From Anaerolineales bacterium UBA832 (GTDB lineage Bacteria; Chloroflexota; Anaerolineae; Anaerolineales; UBA11657), in assembly GCA_002296125.1 (NCBI GenBank), contig DBHI01000084.1, positions 25,550-45,216 on the forward strand: a stretch of DNA of 19,667 nucleotides. Direction: 5' to 3'. Below, piece after piece: positions 8,611 through 15,684 of this stretch. The notes under the pieces were generated by a model. It worked only from the letters and a program-made list of their open reading frames with translations. It did not search any database and was not told the DNA's origin. Made by a program: the position numbers and the translations under genes. The first letter of the stretch is position 1. Each line of letters starts with the position of its first letter.

Positions 8611-10119
8611 ATGAATTTTCCTATTTTGTCAGTTATTACACTTACGCCGGTTATTGTGAGTTGCTTGCTCTTCTTATTTCCTTCAGATAGGAAAGAGGAA
8701 ATCAGGATTACTGCTCTTATAGCAGCAACTTTTACATTTGGACTTACTATTTACGCTTATTTTAGTTATGACATGGATGTCGCAGGATATCAGTTTGTAG
8801 AAAAATACAATTGGGTTGAAAGTCTTGGTATTTCGTATTACGTTGGCGTAGATGGGATAAGTTTACCTATGGTATTGCTTACAGGGATGGTTATTTTTAC
8901 TGGTGTTTTGATATCTTGGGGTATAGATGATAGACCTAGGGAATTTTTTGCTTTTCTGTTTCTATTAGCTTCAGGTGTCTTTGGAGTCTTCGTAGCTTTG
9001 GATTTGTTTCATTTATTCTTCTTTTATGAAATCGCTGTTTTCCCGATGTATCTATTAATAGCTATTTGGGGATGGAAGGTAACAAGAGAATATGCTGCTA
9101 TGAAACTTACGTTGTACTTGTTTATTGGTTCAGTGTTAGCACTAGTCGGTATGTTGGCAATGTATTTTGTCTCAGGCCTAGGAACTTTTGACATGATTGC
9201 TTTACAGGACCATGAGTTTTCTAGGCAGTTTCAAATATTTTGGTTTCCTTTTGTATTTTTTGGTTTTGCAGTTCTTGCTGGAATTTTTCCTTTTCATAAT
9301 TGGAGCCCTGTTGGACATGTCGCTGCACCTACAGCAGTTTCTATGTTTCACGCAGGAGTTTTGATGAAATTAGGGGCTTTTGCGGCTTTGAAGGTGGGTA
9401 TTATGTTGTTGCCCGATGGAGCTCGATATTGGTTGCCATTAATTGTTTTTCTTGCTCTTATTAATGTAGTTTATGGTGCATTTGTTGCAATGAAACAACA
9501 AGATCTAAAGTATGTTATTGGTTATTCTTCAGTATCACATATGGGTTTAGTAACATTGGGTGTAGCTACATTAAACCCACAAGGTATTACAGGTGCTGGT
9601 CTTCAAATGTTTTCACATGGCGTAATGACTGCTCTGTTTTTTGCGTGTGTGGGCGTATTATATGATAGAGCACATACAAGAGACATTCCGTCTTTAGGCG
9701 GTTTTTCTAGCAAATTACCATGGGTTACCGTGTCATTTATTATAGGAGGTTTTGTATCTATGGGAATGCCTGGTTTTTCAGGTTTTGTTGCTGAATTACC
9801 AATTATGTTAGGACTTTGGAGTGCAGGCTCAATTTCGAGCGAATATTTTATAGCTCCTTACTTTACCTGGATAGTAATGATATCAGTAATTGCGATAGCA
9901 ATAACTGCATCTTATATTTTACGAGTCGTGCAAAGGGTATTTTTTGGAGAGATGCCGAGTGAATTTGAAGGACATATTACTAGTTCTACAGGTAAAGATA
10001 AGATTGCAATAGCTCTTCTCGCTGCTGTGCTTGTGTTATTGGGAGTTTTCCCGGGATGGATGGCTCCACTTATTCATAGTGGTGCACGTAGTGTGATGTC
10101 AGTAATAGGAGGCGTCTGA
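8611..10119 (+). CDS. nuoM: Second NuoM-like subunit (ND4 family), TM7 lysine lost
   Basis: A 502-residue antiporter-like subunit, clearly ND4-family: YYVGVDGISLPMVLL (76-90), E140 in FFYEIAVFPMYLLIAIW, K253 in GVLMKLGAF, VIGYSSVSHMG, SHGVMTALFF and E395 in GFVAELP. It is not a recent duplicate of the preceding gene. The TM7 motif that reads AFAIKVPLWPFHTWLPD in copy one reads GFAVLAGIFPFHNWSPV here, so leucine 222 stands where the central lysine should be, and the LPDAHTEAPT loop becomes SPVGHVAAPT. GGGTGA precedes the ATG. Tandem nuoM copies plus a long NuoL fit the '2M' complex I known from comparative genomics, which is proposed to carry a fourth antiporter-like unit. Whether this copy pumps is unclear. 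Confidence 0.93.
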   Translation: MNFPILSVITLTPVIVSCLLFLFPSDRKEEIRITALIAATFTFGLTIYAYFSYDMDVAGYQFVEKYNWVESLGISYYVGVDGISLPMVLLTGMVIFTGVLISWGIDDRPREFFAFLFLLASGVFGVFVALDLFHLFFFYEIAVFPMYLLIAIWGWKVTREYAAMKLTLYLFIGSVLALVGMLAMYFVSGLGTFDMIALQDHEFSRQFQIFWFPFVFFGFAVLAGIFPFHNWSPVGHVAAPTAVSMFHAGVLMKLGAFAALKVGIMLLPDGARYWLPLIVFLALINVVYGAFVAMKQQDLKYVIGYSSVSHMGLVTLGVATLNPQGITGAGLQMFSHGVMTALFFACVGVLYDRAHTRDIPSLGGFSSKLPWVTVSFIIGGFVSMGMPGFSGFVAELPIMLGLWSAGSISSEYFIAPYFTWIVMISVIAIAITASYILRVVQRVFFGEMPSEFEGHITSSTGKDKIAIALLAAVLVLLGVFPGWMAPLIHSGARSVMSVIGGV

Positions 10120-11565
10120 GTGGATATATCTAGTTATCAGGTTTCATCCTTAATAGCTATCTTGCCGGAAATAGGTTTATTGGTTTTGGCTGGTACAGTA
10201 TTAATCATGGATACTGTAGTTAGAGATGATCGTAAGCATTTGATGGGCGTAACGACGGCATTAGGTAGTGTGTTGATTATTGTACTTGCTTTATTTTATG
10301 CACGTCCAACTGGTGAATCTATATGGGGCGGTATGATAAGAGATGATATGTTAGCGTTTGTTTTACGGTTATCTTTCATTTTTGCTGGAGGCATTACTGC
10401 AATATTTAGTCTCAATTATAAGAGTGTGGCTCATCGAGGTGATTACTATGCTATTATGTTAGGTGCTGTCATAGGAATGTGTTTTATGGCATCAGCATCT
10501 GATTTGATTTTGCTTTATTTAGCCGTCGAAACTACAGGTATAGCCGGATACTTATTGGCCGGTTATGCAAGGTCAAATAATAACTCTGCAGAAGCAGGAC
10601 TTAAGTACTTTTTGTTTGGAGCTGCTACATCAGGAATAATGTTGTATGGGTTTAGTATTTTATATGGAATAACGGGCGAAACAAATTTTGTCAATATAGC
10701 GGAAGTATTGCTATCAGGAGATGTTGCATTATCTGCAGTATTAGGGATAGCCATGTTGGTTTTAGTAGGTATAGGTTTTAAGATAGCAATTGTACCTTTT
10801 CATTTTTGGGCTCCAGATGTCTATGAAGGTTCTCCGACTCCTGTGACTGGCTTTATTTCAACTGCGTCTAAGACAGCTGGTTTTGCAATTTTAATTAGGT
10901 TTTTTATTGTTGGTTTTACTGGCAGTGAATATTGGTTGCCGATAGTAGCAGTTTTGGCCGTCATTACAATGACTTTTGGTAATTTGGTAGCTCTTGCCCA
11001 AACAAACATTAAACGTTTGTTAGCTTATTCTTCTATTGCACATGCTGGTTATGTGTTAATAGCATTTGTTGCATATTCGGATTTAGGTGTTGCATCTGCT
11101 GTTTTTTATTTGATCACCTATGTTGTTACTAATTTAGCTGCGTTTGGTGTTGTAATTCTTGTCTCGAATACGGTTAGTTCAGATAATATTAGTGAATATG
11201 CTGGAATGAGTCGTCGCTCACCATTTCTTGGGTTAGTTATGTTAGTTTCTTTCTTGTCTTTAGCTGGCATGCCTCCATTGGCTGGTTTTTTTGCGAAATT
11301 CTACGTTTTTGCGGCAATTGTTAAATCGGATATGATATGGTTAGCATTTGTTGGAGTATTAAATGCAATTATAGGTTTATATTATTATTTAGTTGTTTTG
11401 AAAGTTGTATATGTAAGTCCAGCACCAGATGGCTCGAGACCTATTGAGATATCTAATATTTCTAAGATTGTATTAATGATATTGTCATTTGGTATTATAT
11501 TAATAGGGACAGCATCGTCGCCTTGGTTTGATTGGGCGTATCAAGCTGCAATTGAATTGTTTTGA
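10120..11565 (+). CDS. nuoN: NADH-quinone oxidoreductase subunit N
   Basis: The proximal antiporter-like subunit (ND2 family), 481 residues with about 14 transmembrane helices. Visible landmarks are the TM5 glutamate in LYLAVETTGIAGYLLAGY, the TM7 lysine in GFKIAIVPFHFWAPDVYEGS, the TM8 lysine in STASKTAGFAIL, KRLLAYSSIAHAGYV, and the TM12 region MPPLAGFFAKFYVFAA with its lysine. The start is GTG at 10120, the base after the second nuoM stop, with a strong AGGAGG about 11 bases upstream; the next ATG would remove essential N-terminal helix sequence. It ends the complex I operon. Its stop codon lies within the -35 element of the ATP synthase promoter. Confidence 0.95.
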   Translation: MDISSYQVSSLIAILPEIGLLVLAGTVLIMDTVVRDDRKHLMGVTTALGSVLIIVLALFYARPTGESIWGGMIRDDMLAFVLRLSFIFAGGITAIFSLNYKSVAHRGDYYAIMLGAVIGMCFMASASDLILLYLAVETTGIAGYLLAGYARSNNNSAEAGLKYFLFGAATSGIMLYGFSILYGITGETNFVNIAEVLLSGDVALSAVLGIAMLVLVGIGFKIAIVPFHFWAPDVYEGSPTPVTGFISTASKTAGFAILIRFFIVGFTGSEYWLPIVAVLAVITMTFGNLVALAQTNIKRLLAYSSIAHAGYVLIAFVAYSDLGVASAVFYLITYVVTNLAAFGVVILVSNTVSSDNISEYAGMSRRSPFLGLVMLVSFLSLAGMPPLAGFFAKFYVFAAIVKSDMIWLAFVGVLNAIIGLYYYLVVLKVVYVSPAPDGSRPIEISNISKIVLMILSFGIILIGTASSPWFDWAYQAAIELF

Positions 11566-11590
11566 CGCTGACTTTAGCTTGTGATATAAT
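11562..11590 (+). promoter_or_regulatory. Strong sigma-70 promoter of the Fo operon
   Basis: TTGACG (11562-11567), 17 bases, TATAAT (11585-11590), with an extended -10 TG at 11582-11583. This is the best promoter match in the window. The -35 overlaps the nuoN stop codon (TGA 11563-11565). Transcription should begin near 11597, followed by GGGGAGA at 11608-11614, a strong ribosome-binding site. The ATP synthase genes thus have their own promoter as well as possible read-through from nuo. Confidence 0.8.
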
Positions 11591-11664
11591 TCGCAAACGT
11601 CTAAATTGGGGAGAAAAATAAAGTTCTGGATAATAAAAACCCCCATAAGTTATGGCAGACGGCA

Positions 11665-11916
11665 TTGATTTCAGTCACAGGTCAGGTAGGTTGTTCGGCT
11701 GTTATTGTAATTGGCTCAGCAATTTTACTAGGTCGGTGGCTTGATCAACAATTAGGGAATAATAATGCCTGGTTTACAATTGGTATGTTGGTTTTAAGTG
11801 TACCGGTGGTGTTGTATCTAACAATTCAGTTAGCAATTAGATCAACTAACAAATTAGGTGCAAATAATGTGGAAGAAGAATTTGAGAGGCATGAGGAGTT
11901 AAAGAGTGACAACTGA
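11665..11916 (+). CDS. AtpI-like ATP synthase assembly membrane protein
   Basis: A small membrane protein of the ATPase_gene1/AtpI type, which sits first in many atp operons and is linked to c-ring assembly or Mg2+ handling. It has two transmembrane helices; the first ends in LLGRWLDQQLG, the family's G-x-WLD signature, and the second is FTIGMLVLSVPVVLYLTIQL. From the TTG at 11665 it has 83 residues. The frame stays open upstream to 11605 without ATG or GTG, and the upstream codons DNKNPHKLWQTAL look like the natural N-terminus of this family. The only good ribosome-binding site, GGGGAGA at 11608-11614, fits a start near the CTG at 11626, giving 96 residues. The 3' end overlaps atpB by 11 bases, indicating translational coupling. 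Confidence 0.75.
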   Translation: MISVTGQVGCSAVIVIGSAILLGRWLDQQLGNNNAWFTIGMLVLSVPVVLYLTIQLAIRSTNKLGANNVEEEFERHEELKSDN

Positions 11917-12910
11917 GGTAATTTCCAAAAAAAGATTTGGTTTTAAGAGATGGATAGTATTGGCTTGTATAATATTTGGAGCCTATTTACAGTTTGGGCC
12001 GTTGCCAACTATAGCTCCGAATGTTTTTCTACCTGGAGAGAAGATTGGTCATCCACCAATTAACATTCCTATTATAAATCAACCGCTTACTAATACTATA
12101 GTTGCAACATTGTTAACAGATGTGGTTGTGTTGTCTTTAGGTTTCTATATATGGAGAAAAACGTCAAGCGGAAACTTGGTTCCTACTGGTTTTTATAATG
12201 CTGTAGAGGCATTGTTTGAGTTTTTATGGAATACTGCTATAAATACTGCAGGCAGAAAGAATGCAATTAAGTTTATTCCTTACATGGCAACTATTTTTAC
12301 AATGGTATTAGTTGCTAATTGGATGGAGTTAATACCAGGTGTTGACAGCGTAGGAGTACTTGAACCAGCGCATGGTAAATTTACTGGATACGAAGCTCAT
12401 CCTATTGGGAAAGCATATTGGTTAGACGGAAGATATGAATTGCCTCATGATAAGGGAGATCACGGTCATCATGATTTATGTCATTCATGTACTATTACTC
12501 CATATGTGAGAGCTGCTGCAACTGATTTAAATTTTACGCTTGCATTGGCTTTGATTTCAGTTTTTATGACACAGGTTTTTGGTTTTGCCGCTCATAAAAT
12601 GGGTTATGTTACAAAATTCCTTAATTTTAAGGCATTGGTAGAAAAGCCAGGTATGGGTGTTATGGATTTTGCAGTTGGTATTCTTGAGTTAATTAGTGAA
12701 TTTGCTAAGATACTTTCTTTTACTTTTAGGTTGTTTGGTAATATTTTTGCAGGTCAGTTGTTATTGTTTATTATAGGTTCATTAGTATCATTTATAATTC
12801 CAACTGGCTTATATCTTTTTGAAATGTTTGTAGGTTTAATTCAGGCATATGTGTTTTCTATGCTGACTTTGGTATTTATGAGTCAAGCTACTGAGGCTCA
12901 TGCTCATTAA
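11906..12910 (+). CDS. atpB: F-type ATP synthase Fo subunit a
   Basis: The stator half-channel subunit that passes protons to the c-ring. The essential arginine is R275 in SFTFRLFGNIFAGQ, equivalent to E. coli R210. The neighbouring acidic position of E. coli (E219) is Q284 here, while the position of E. coli H245 is E306 (LFEMFVGLIQAYVF); this acidic swap is also found in mitochondrial subunit a. At 334 residues it is longer than E. coli subunit a (271). The extra length is mainly a hydrophilic loop at about 145-197, containing HDKGDHGHHDLCHSC, before PYVRAAATDLNFTLALAL. The GTG start overlaps the atpI-like gene and has GAGGAG about ten bases upstream. Confidence 0.95.
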   Translation: MTTEVISKKRFGFKRWIVLACIIFGAYLQFGPLPTIAPNVFLPGEKIGHPPINIPIINQPLTNTIVATLLTDVVVLSLGFYIWRKTSSGNLVPTGFYNAVEALFEFLWNTAINTAGRKNAIKFIPYMATIFTMVLVANWMELIPGVDSVGVLEPAHGKFTGYEAHPIGKAYWLDGRYELPHDKGDHGHHDLCHSCTITPYVRAAATDLNFTLALALISVFMTQVFGFAAHKMGYVTKFLNFKALVEKPGMGVMDFAVGILELISEFAKILSFTFRLFGNIFAGQLLLFIIGSLVSFIIPTGLYLFEMFVGLIQAYVFSMLTLVFMSQATEAHAH

Positions 12911-12947
12911 TGTAAATTTTGTAATACAATTTTGATGGAGGATATGT

Positions 12948-13184
12948 ATGGAAGGTGATATTGTAGCGGCAGCAAAACTCATTGGTGCAGGTATTGCGGC
13001 AATAGGTTTAATTGGAGCAGGTATTGGTATTGGTACAGTTGTTGGTGGTGCTGTGCAGGCTATGGGTAGGAATCCTGATGCGGCTCCGTTGATTCAAACA
13101 AACATGATTCTTGGTATAGCTTTTGCTGAAGCAGTAGCTATTTATGCTTTGGTGGTTGCGTTGATTATATTGTTTGCTAGTTGA
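12948..13184 (+). CDS. atpE: F-type ATP synthase Fo subunit c
   Basis: The rotor-ring proteolipid, 78 residues forming a helical hairpin. Helix 1 is glycine-rich (GAGIAAIGLIGAGIGIG), the polar loop is RNPDA (41-45), and helix 2 carries the ion-binding carboxylate E61 in GIAFAEAVAIYALVV. Alanine follows E61 where sodium-binding rings usually have serine or threonine, and no glutamine is visible at the helix-1 sodium position, so the ring is probably proton-coupled. The ribosome-binding site GGAGG at ideal spacing (six bases) suits the high copy number needed for the ring. It is 37 bases after atpB and 49 before the b-delta gene. Confidence 0.96.
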   Translation: MEGDIVAAAKLIGAGIAAIGLIGAGIGIGTVVGGAVQAMGRNPDAAPLIQTNMILGIAFAEAVAIYALVVALIILFAS

Positions 13185-13233
13185 ATTATTAATTACTACT
13201 GTATTTATAAAAGATTAAGAGGAGCTATGTAAG

Positions 13234-13980
13234 ATGGAAGCTTTAGGAAACCTTGGAATTAATCTAAGCTATTTAGTTGTACAAATACTTAATTTTTTCA
13301 TAGTAATGTTATTATTGTCTGTATGGGCATATAAACCTATTGTGAAAATACTTGATGAGCGTAGTACAAAAATAGCACAAAGTCTAGAAGATGCTCGTGA
13401 AGCAGCTGAGGCTAAGGAAAATGCTAACAATGAAGCACAGCAAATCATTTCTGATGCACAAGCTGAAAAAGCTAAAATAATTGCAGAAGCAACACAGCGT
13501 GCAGAACAAGCAGCAGCGGATGTACATAAATCTGTTGAACAGGAAAGGTCAAAGGTATTGGAGCAGGCTCAGGAAGCAGCTCAGCAATACAAAGAAAGTG
13601 TATTATTAGATATTCGGCCACAGGTAGCATCAATGGCTATTGCAGCTGCAAATAAGATCATTTCATCTGAGTTAGATGAATCTCGTCAGAAAGCATTAGT
13701 AGACGAATTCTTTTCAGGGATTGTGGATGGCAAGGTGTCAGTTCTTGATGGGACTAATTTACAAGGTGAAAATGCAGTAGTAACTAGTGCAATTTCTTTG
13801 CGTTCTGAGGAGCAGGATAAAATTACTAAAGAACTTAAGGACAAGTTAGGAAATCAGTCTGAAGTGAGTTTTCGTGTAGATCCTGGAATATTGGGAGGTA
13901 TAGTTGTTAGAGTTGGTGAGCATGAGGTTGATGGATCAGCTCGTCGTGCATTGGAAACTCTTCAACAGTCTTTGATATAA
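13234..13980 (+). CDS. atpF: ATP synthase b subunit fused to C-terminal delta domain
   Basis: A 248-residue stator protein. Residues 8-35 hold the single membrane helix of subunit b, followed by YKPIVKILDERSTKI (33-47) and a long alanine-, glutamate- and glutamine-rich right-handed coiled coil to about 127. RPQVASMAIAAANKIISSELD (128-148) is the usual C-terminal end of b. Residues 180-248 match the C-terminal domain of subunit delta: VVTSAISLRSEEQ, then VDPGILGGIVVRVGEHEVDG and SARRALETLQQSL. The N-terminal six-helix domain of delta, which binds subunit alpha, is missing, so this is a short fusion unlike the mycobacterial b-delta protein. AAGAGGAG precedes the ATG, with a minimal ATG-TAA between them. 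No atpA follows; a terminator lies just downstream. Confidence 0.88.
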   Translation: MEALGNLGINLSYLVVQILNFFIVMLLLSVWAYKPIVKILDERSTKIAQSLEDAREAAEAKENANNEAQQIISDAQAEKAKIIAEATQRAEQAAADVHKSVEQERSKVLEQAQEAAQQYKESVLLDIRPQVASMAIAAANKIISSELDESRQKALVDEFFSGIVDGKVSVLDGTNLQGENAVVTSAISLRSEEQDKITKELKDKLGNQSEVSFRVDPGILGGIVVRVGEHEVDGSARRALETLQQSLI

Positions 13981-14019
13981 AAGAGATTAAATAGATTTTT
14001 TGTCATAGTATAATATGTG

Positions 14020-14062
14020 CAGTCCTGGTTTAAGAAGTCCCTCCAGGACTGTTTCGTTTATT
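14020..14062 (+). terminator. Hairpin terminator of the Fo operon
   Basis: A perfect 9-bp stem, CAGTCCTGG (14020-14028) with CCAGGACTG (14043-14051), encloses a 14-base loop and is followed by TTTCGTTTATTTG. The U-tract is imperfect but the stem is GC-rich against an AT-rich background. It lies 40 bases after the b-delta stop and would end transcription before the murE-like gene. A TATAAT at 14009-14014 just upstream lacks a convincing -35. Confidence 0.7.
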
Positions 14063-14109
14063 TGTAGGCACGTATAATTTTAATTGATTTGTCATATGAA
14101 TAGGACGAC

Positions 14110-15678
14110 GTGAAAAGACTTTCAAAACTCTTGGAAAAAGTAGATTGGATATCTTGTTCAAATGATTCTGATCCTGAGATTGTTTCTGTTGTACAGGATT
14201 CAGATAATGTTGAACCTGGATCAGTGTTTGTAGCTCGCTCGGGTTTAATTTCAGATGGGCATCAATATATCGAATTGGCACTCAAGAATGGTGCAAATGC
14301 CATAGTTGGTGAATTGTCATTTGAGCATGTGCGTCATTTATTTAACACTAAAGTCCCTTACGTTCAAGTAGCCAGATCCTCTGAGGCATTAGCATGGCTA
14401 GCAGCTGCATTAAATGATTTTCCGTCTGAGAAGTTAGTATTAATTGGAGTGACAGGTACAGACGGAAAAACAACTACGTGTAACATTATTTATAGTATCT
14501 TACAGGCTGCAGGTGTTTCCACTGGCTTGATTACAACTGTGAATGCAGTAGTGGGTGATGATATGTATGATACTGGTTTTCATGTAACCACTCCGGATGC
14601 TGTTGCTTTGCAGGATTTATTAGCACAGATGGTTTCATCAGAGATAACACATTGTGTGGTTGAGGTCACATCTCATGCTTTGGTACAGGATCGTGTTGCT
14701 TCATGCGAATTTGATATGGCAGTATTAACTAATGTTACACACGAACATTTGGATTATCATGGTACATTTTTAGAATATATGCAGGCTAAAGAATTATTGA
14801 TTAACCAGGTTGATAGGAGTACTCGAAACAAACTTGTAATTTTGAATTATGATGATAAAGAAAGCTATTCTTATTTCAGTACTAGAATCAGTTCTTCTTT
14901 TATAGATTATTCTATAAAAAAATTAGCGGTTGTTAATGCACAGAATATTAAATATGGTGACACAAACACATGTTTTGATATCAACATCGGAGATGACAGA
15001 TTTGAGATTGTTACACCATTGATTGGTGACTACAATATTAGTAATTGTCTTGCTGCAGTTTGTGTTACTTATAATGGTTTGTCAATAGATACTAGATATA
15101 TAAAGGAAGGAATTTCTACTATACAGCAAATTCCTGGTAGAATGGAACATATTCGATTAGGTCAGGAATTTGAAGCCGTTGTTGATTTTGCTCATACACC
15201 TAATTCTTTGAAAAATTTGCTTCTGTCCGTAAGGAAGGTTACAAAAGGACGAGTTATTGTAGTTTTTGGGTCTGCAGGTTTGCGTGATATTGAAAAGAGA
15301 AAGATGATGGGTGCAATTTCTACTGAATTATCTGATATTACAATTATTACTGCTGAAGATCCTCGAACGGAGCCGCTTCAAGATATAATCTCAGAAATTG
15401 CTTTAGGTTGTGAGGAAATGGGAGGTGTAGAGGGTGCTACATATTATAAAATTCCTGATCGTGCAGATGCAATAAAGTATGCAGTGAATATTGCAGAAAA
15501 TCATGATATAGTTTTAGCTTGTGGGAAAGCTCATGAACAATCTATGTGTTTTGGTAACATCGAGTATGAATGGGATGACAGAATTGCAATGAAAGCCGCT
15601 ATTTCAGAAAAATTGGGTATTGAAGCAAAATATCCTCCAGAACTTCCTACAAGTAATATGGATTATTATGATTCGTGA
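14110..15678 (+). CDS. murE: MurE-type UDP-MurNAc tripeptide synthetase
   Basis: A cytoplasmic ATP-dependent ligase of the Mur family that should add the third amino acid to UDP-MurNAc-L-Ala-D-Glu. Three domains are visible: an N-terminal UDP-binding domain (1-105), the central ATPase with GVTGTDGKTTT (113-123), NVTHEHLDYHG (208-218) and the carbamylated-lysine motif MQAKELL (K227), and the C-terminal domain with GSAGLRD (387-393), EDPRTE (416-421) and GKAHEQSM (472-479). Meso-diaminopimelate enzymes usually have DNPR; here the second position is D, so the amino acid (diaminopimelate, lysine, ornithine or other) cannot be assigned safely. The start is GTG with TAGGA upstream. No other mur gene is nearby. 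It lies six bases before a sugar-phosphate transferase, suggesting one envelope operon. Confidence 0.85.
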   Translation: MKRLSKLLEKVDWISCSNDSDPEIVSVVQDSDNVEPGSVFVARSGLISDGHQYIELALKNGANAIVGELSFEHVRHLFNTKVPYVQVARSSEALAWLAAALNDFPSEKLVLIGVTGTDGKTTTCNIIYSILQAAGVSTGLITTVNAVVGDDMYDTGFHVTTPDAVALQDLLAQMVSSEITHCVVEVTSHALVQDRVASCEFDMAVLTNVTHEHLDYHGTFLEYMQAKELLINQVDRSTRNKLVILNYDDKESYSYFSTRISSSFIDYSIKKLAVVNAQNIKYGDTNTCFDINIGDDRFEIVTPLIGDYNISNCLAAVCVTYNGLSIDTRYIKEGISTIQQIPGRMEHIRLGQEFEAVVDFAHTPNSLKNLLLSVRKVTKGRVIVVFGSAGLRDIEKRKMMGAISTELSDITIITAEDPRTEPLQDIISEIALGCEEMGGVEGATYYKIPDRADAIKYAVNIAENHDIVLACGKAHEQSMCFGNIEYEWDDRIAMKAAISEKLGIEAKYPPELPTSNMDYYDS

Positions 15679-15684
15679 CTTAAC

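Noticed and set aside
14009..14014. TATAAT as a murE promoter
   Set aside because: No convincing -35 is present, and the transcript would begin at the terminator hairpin.
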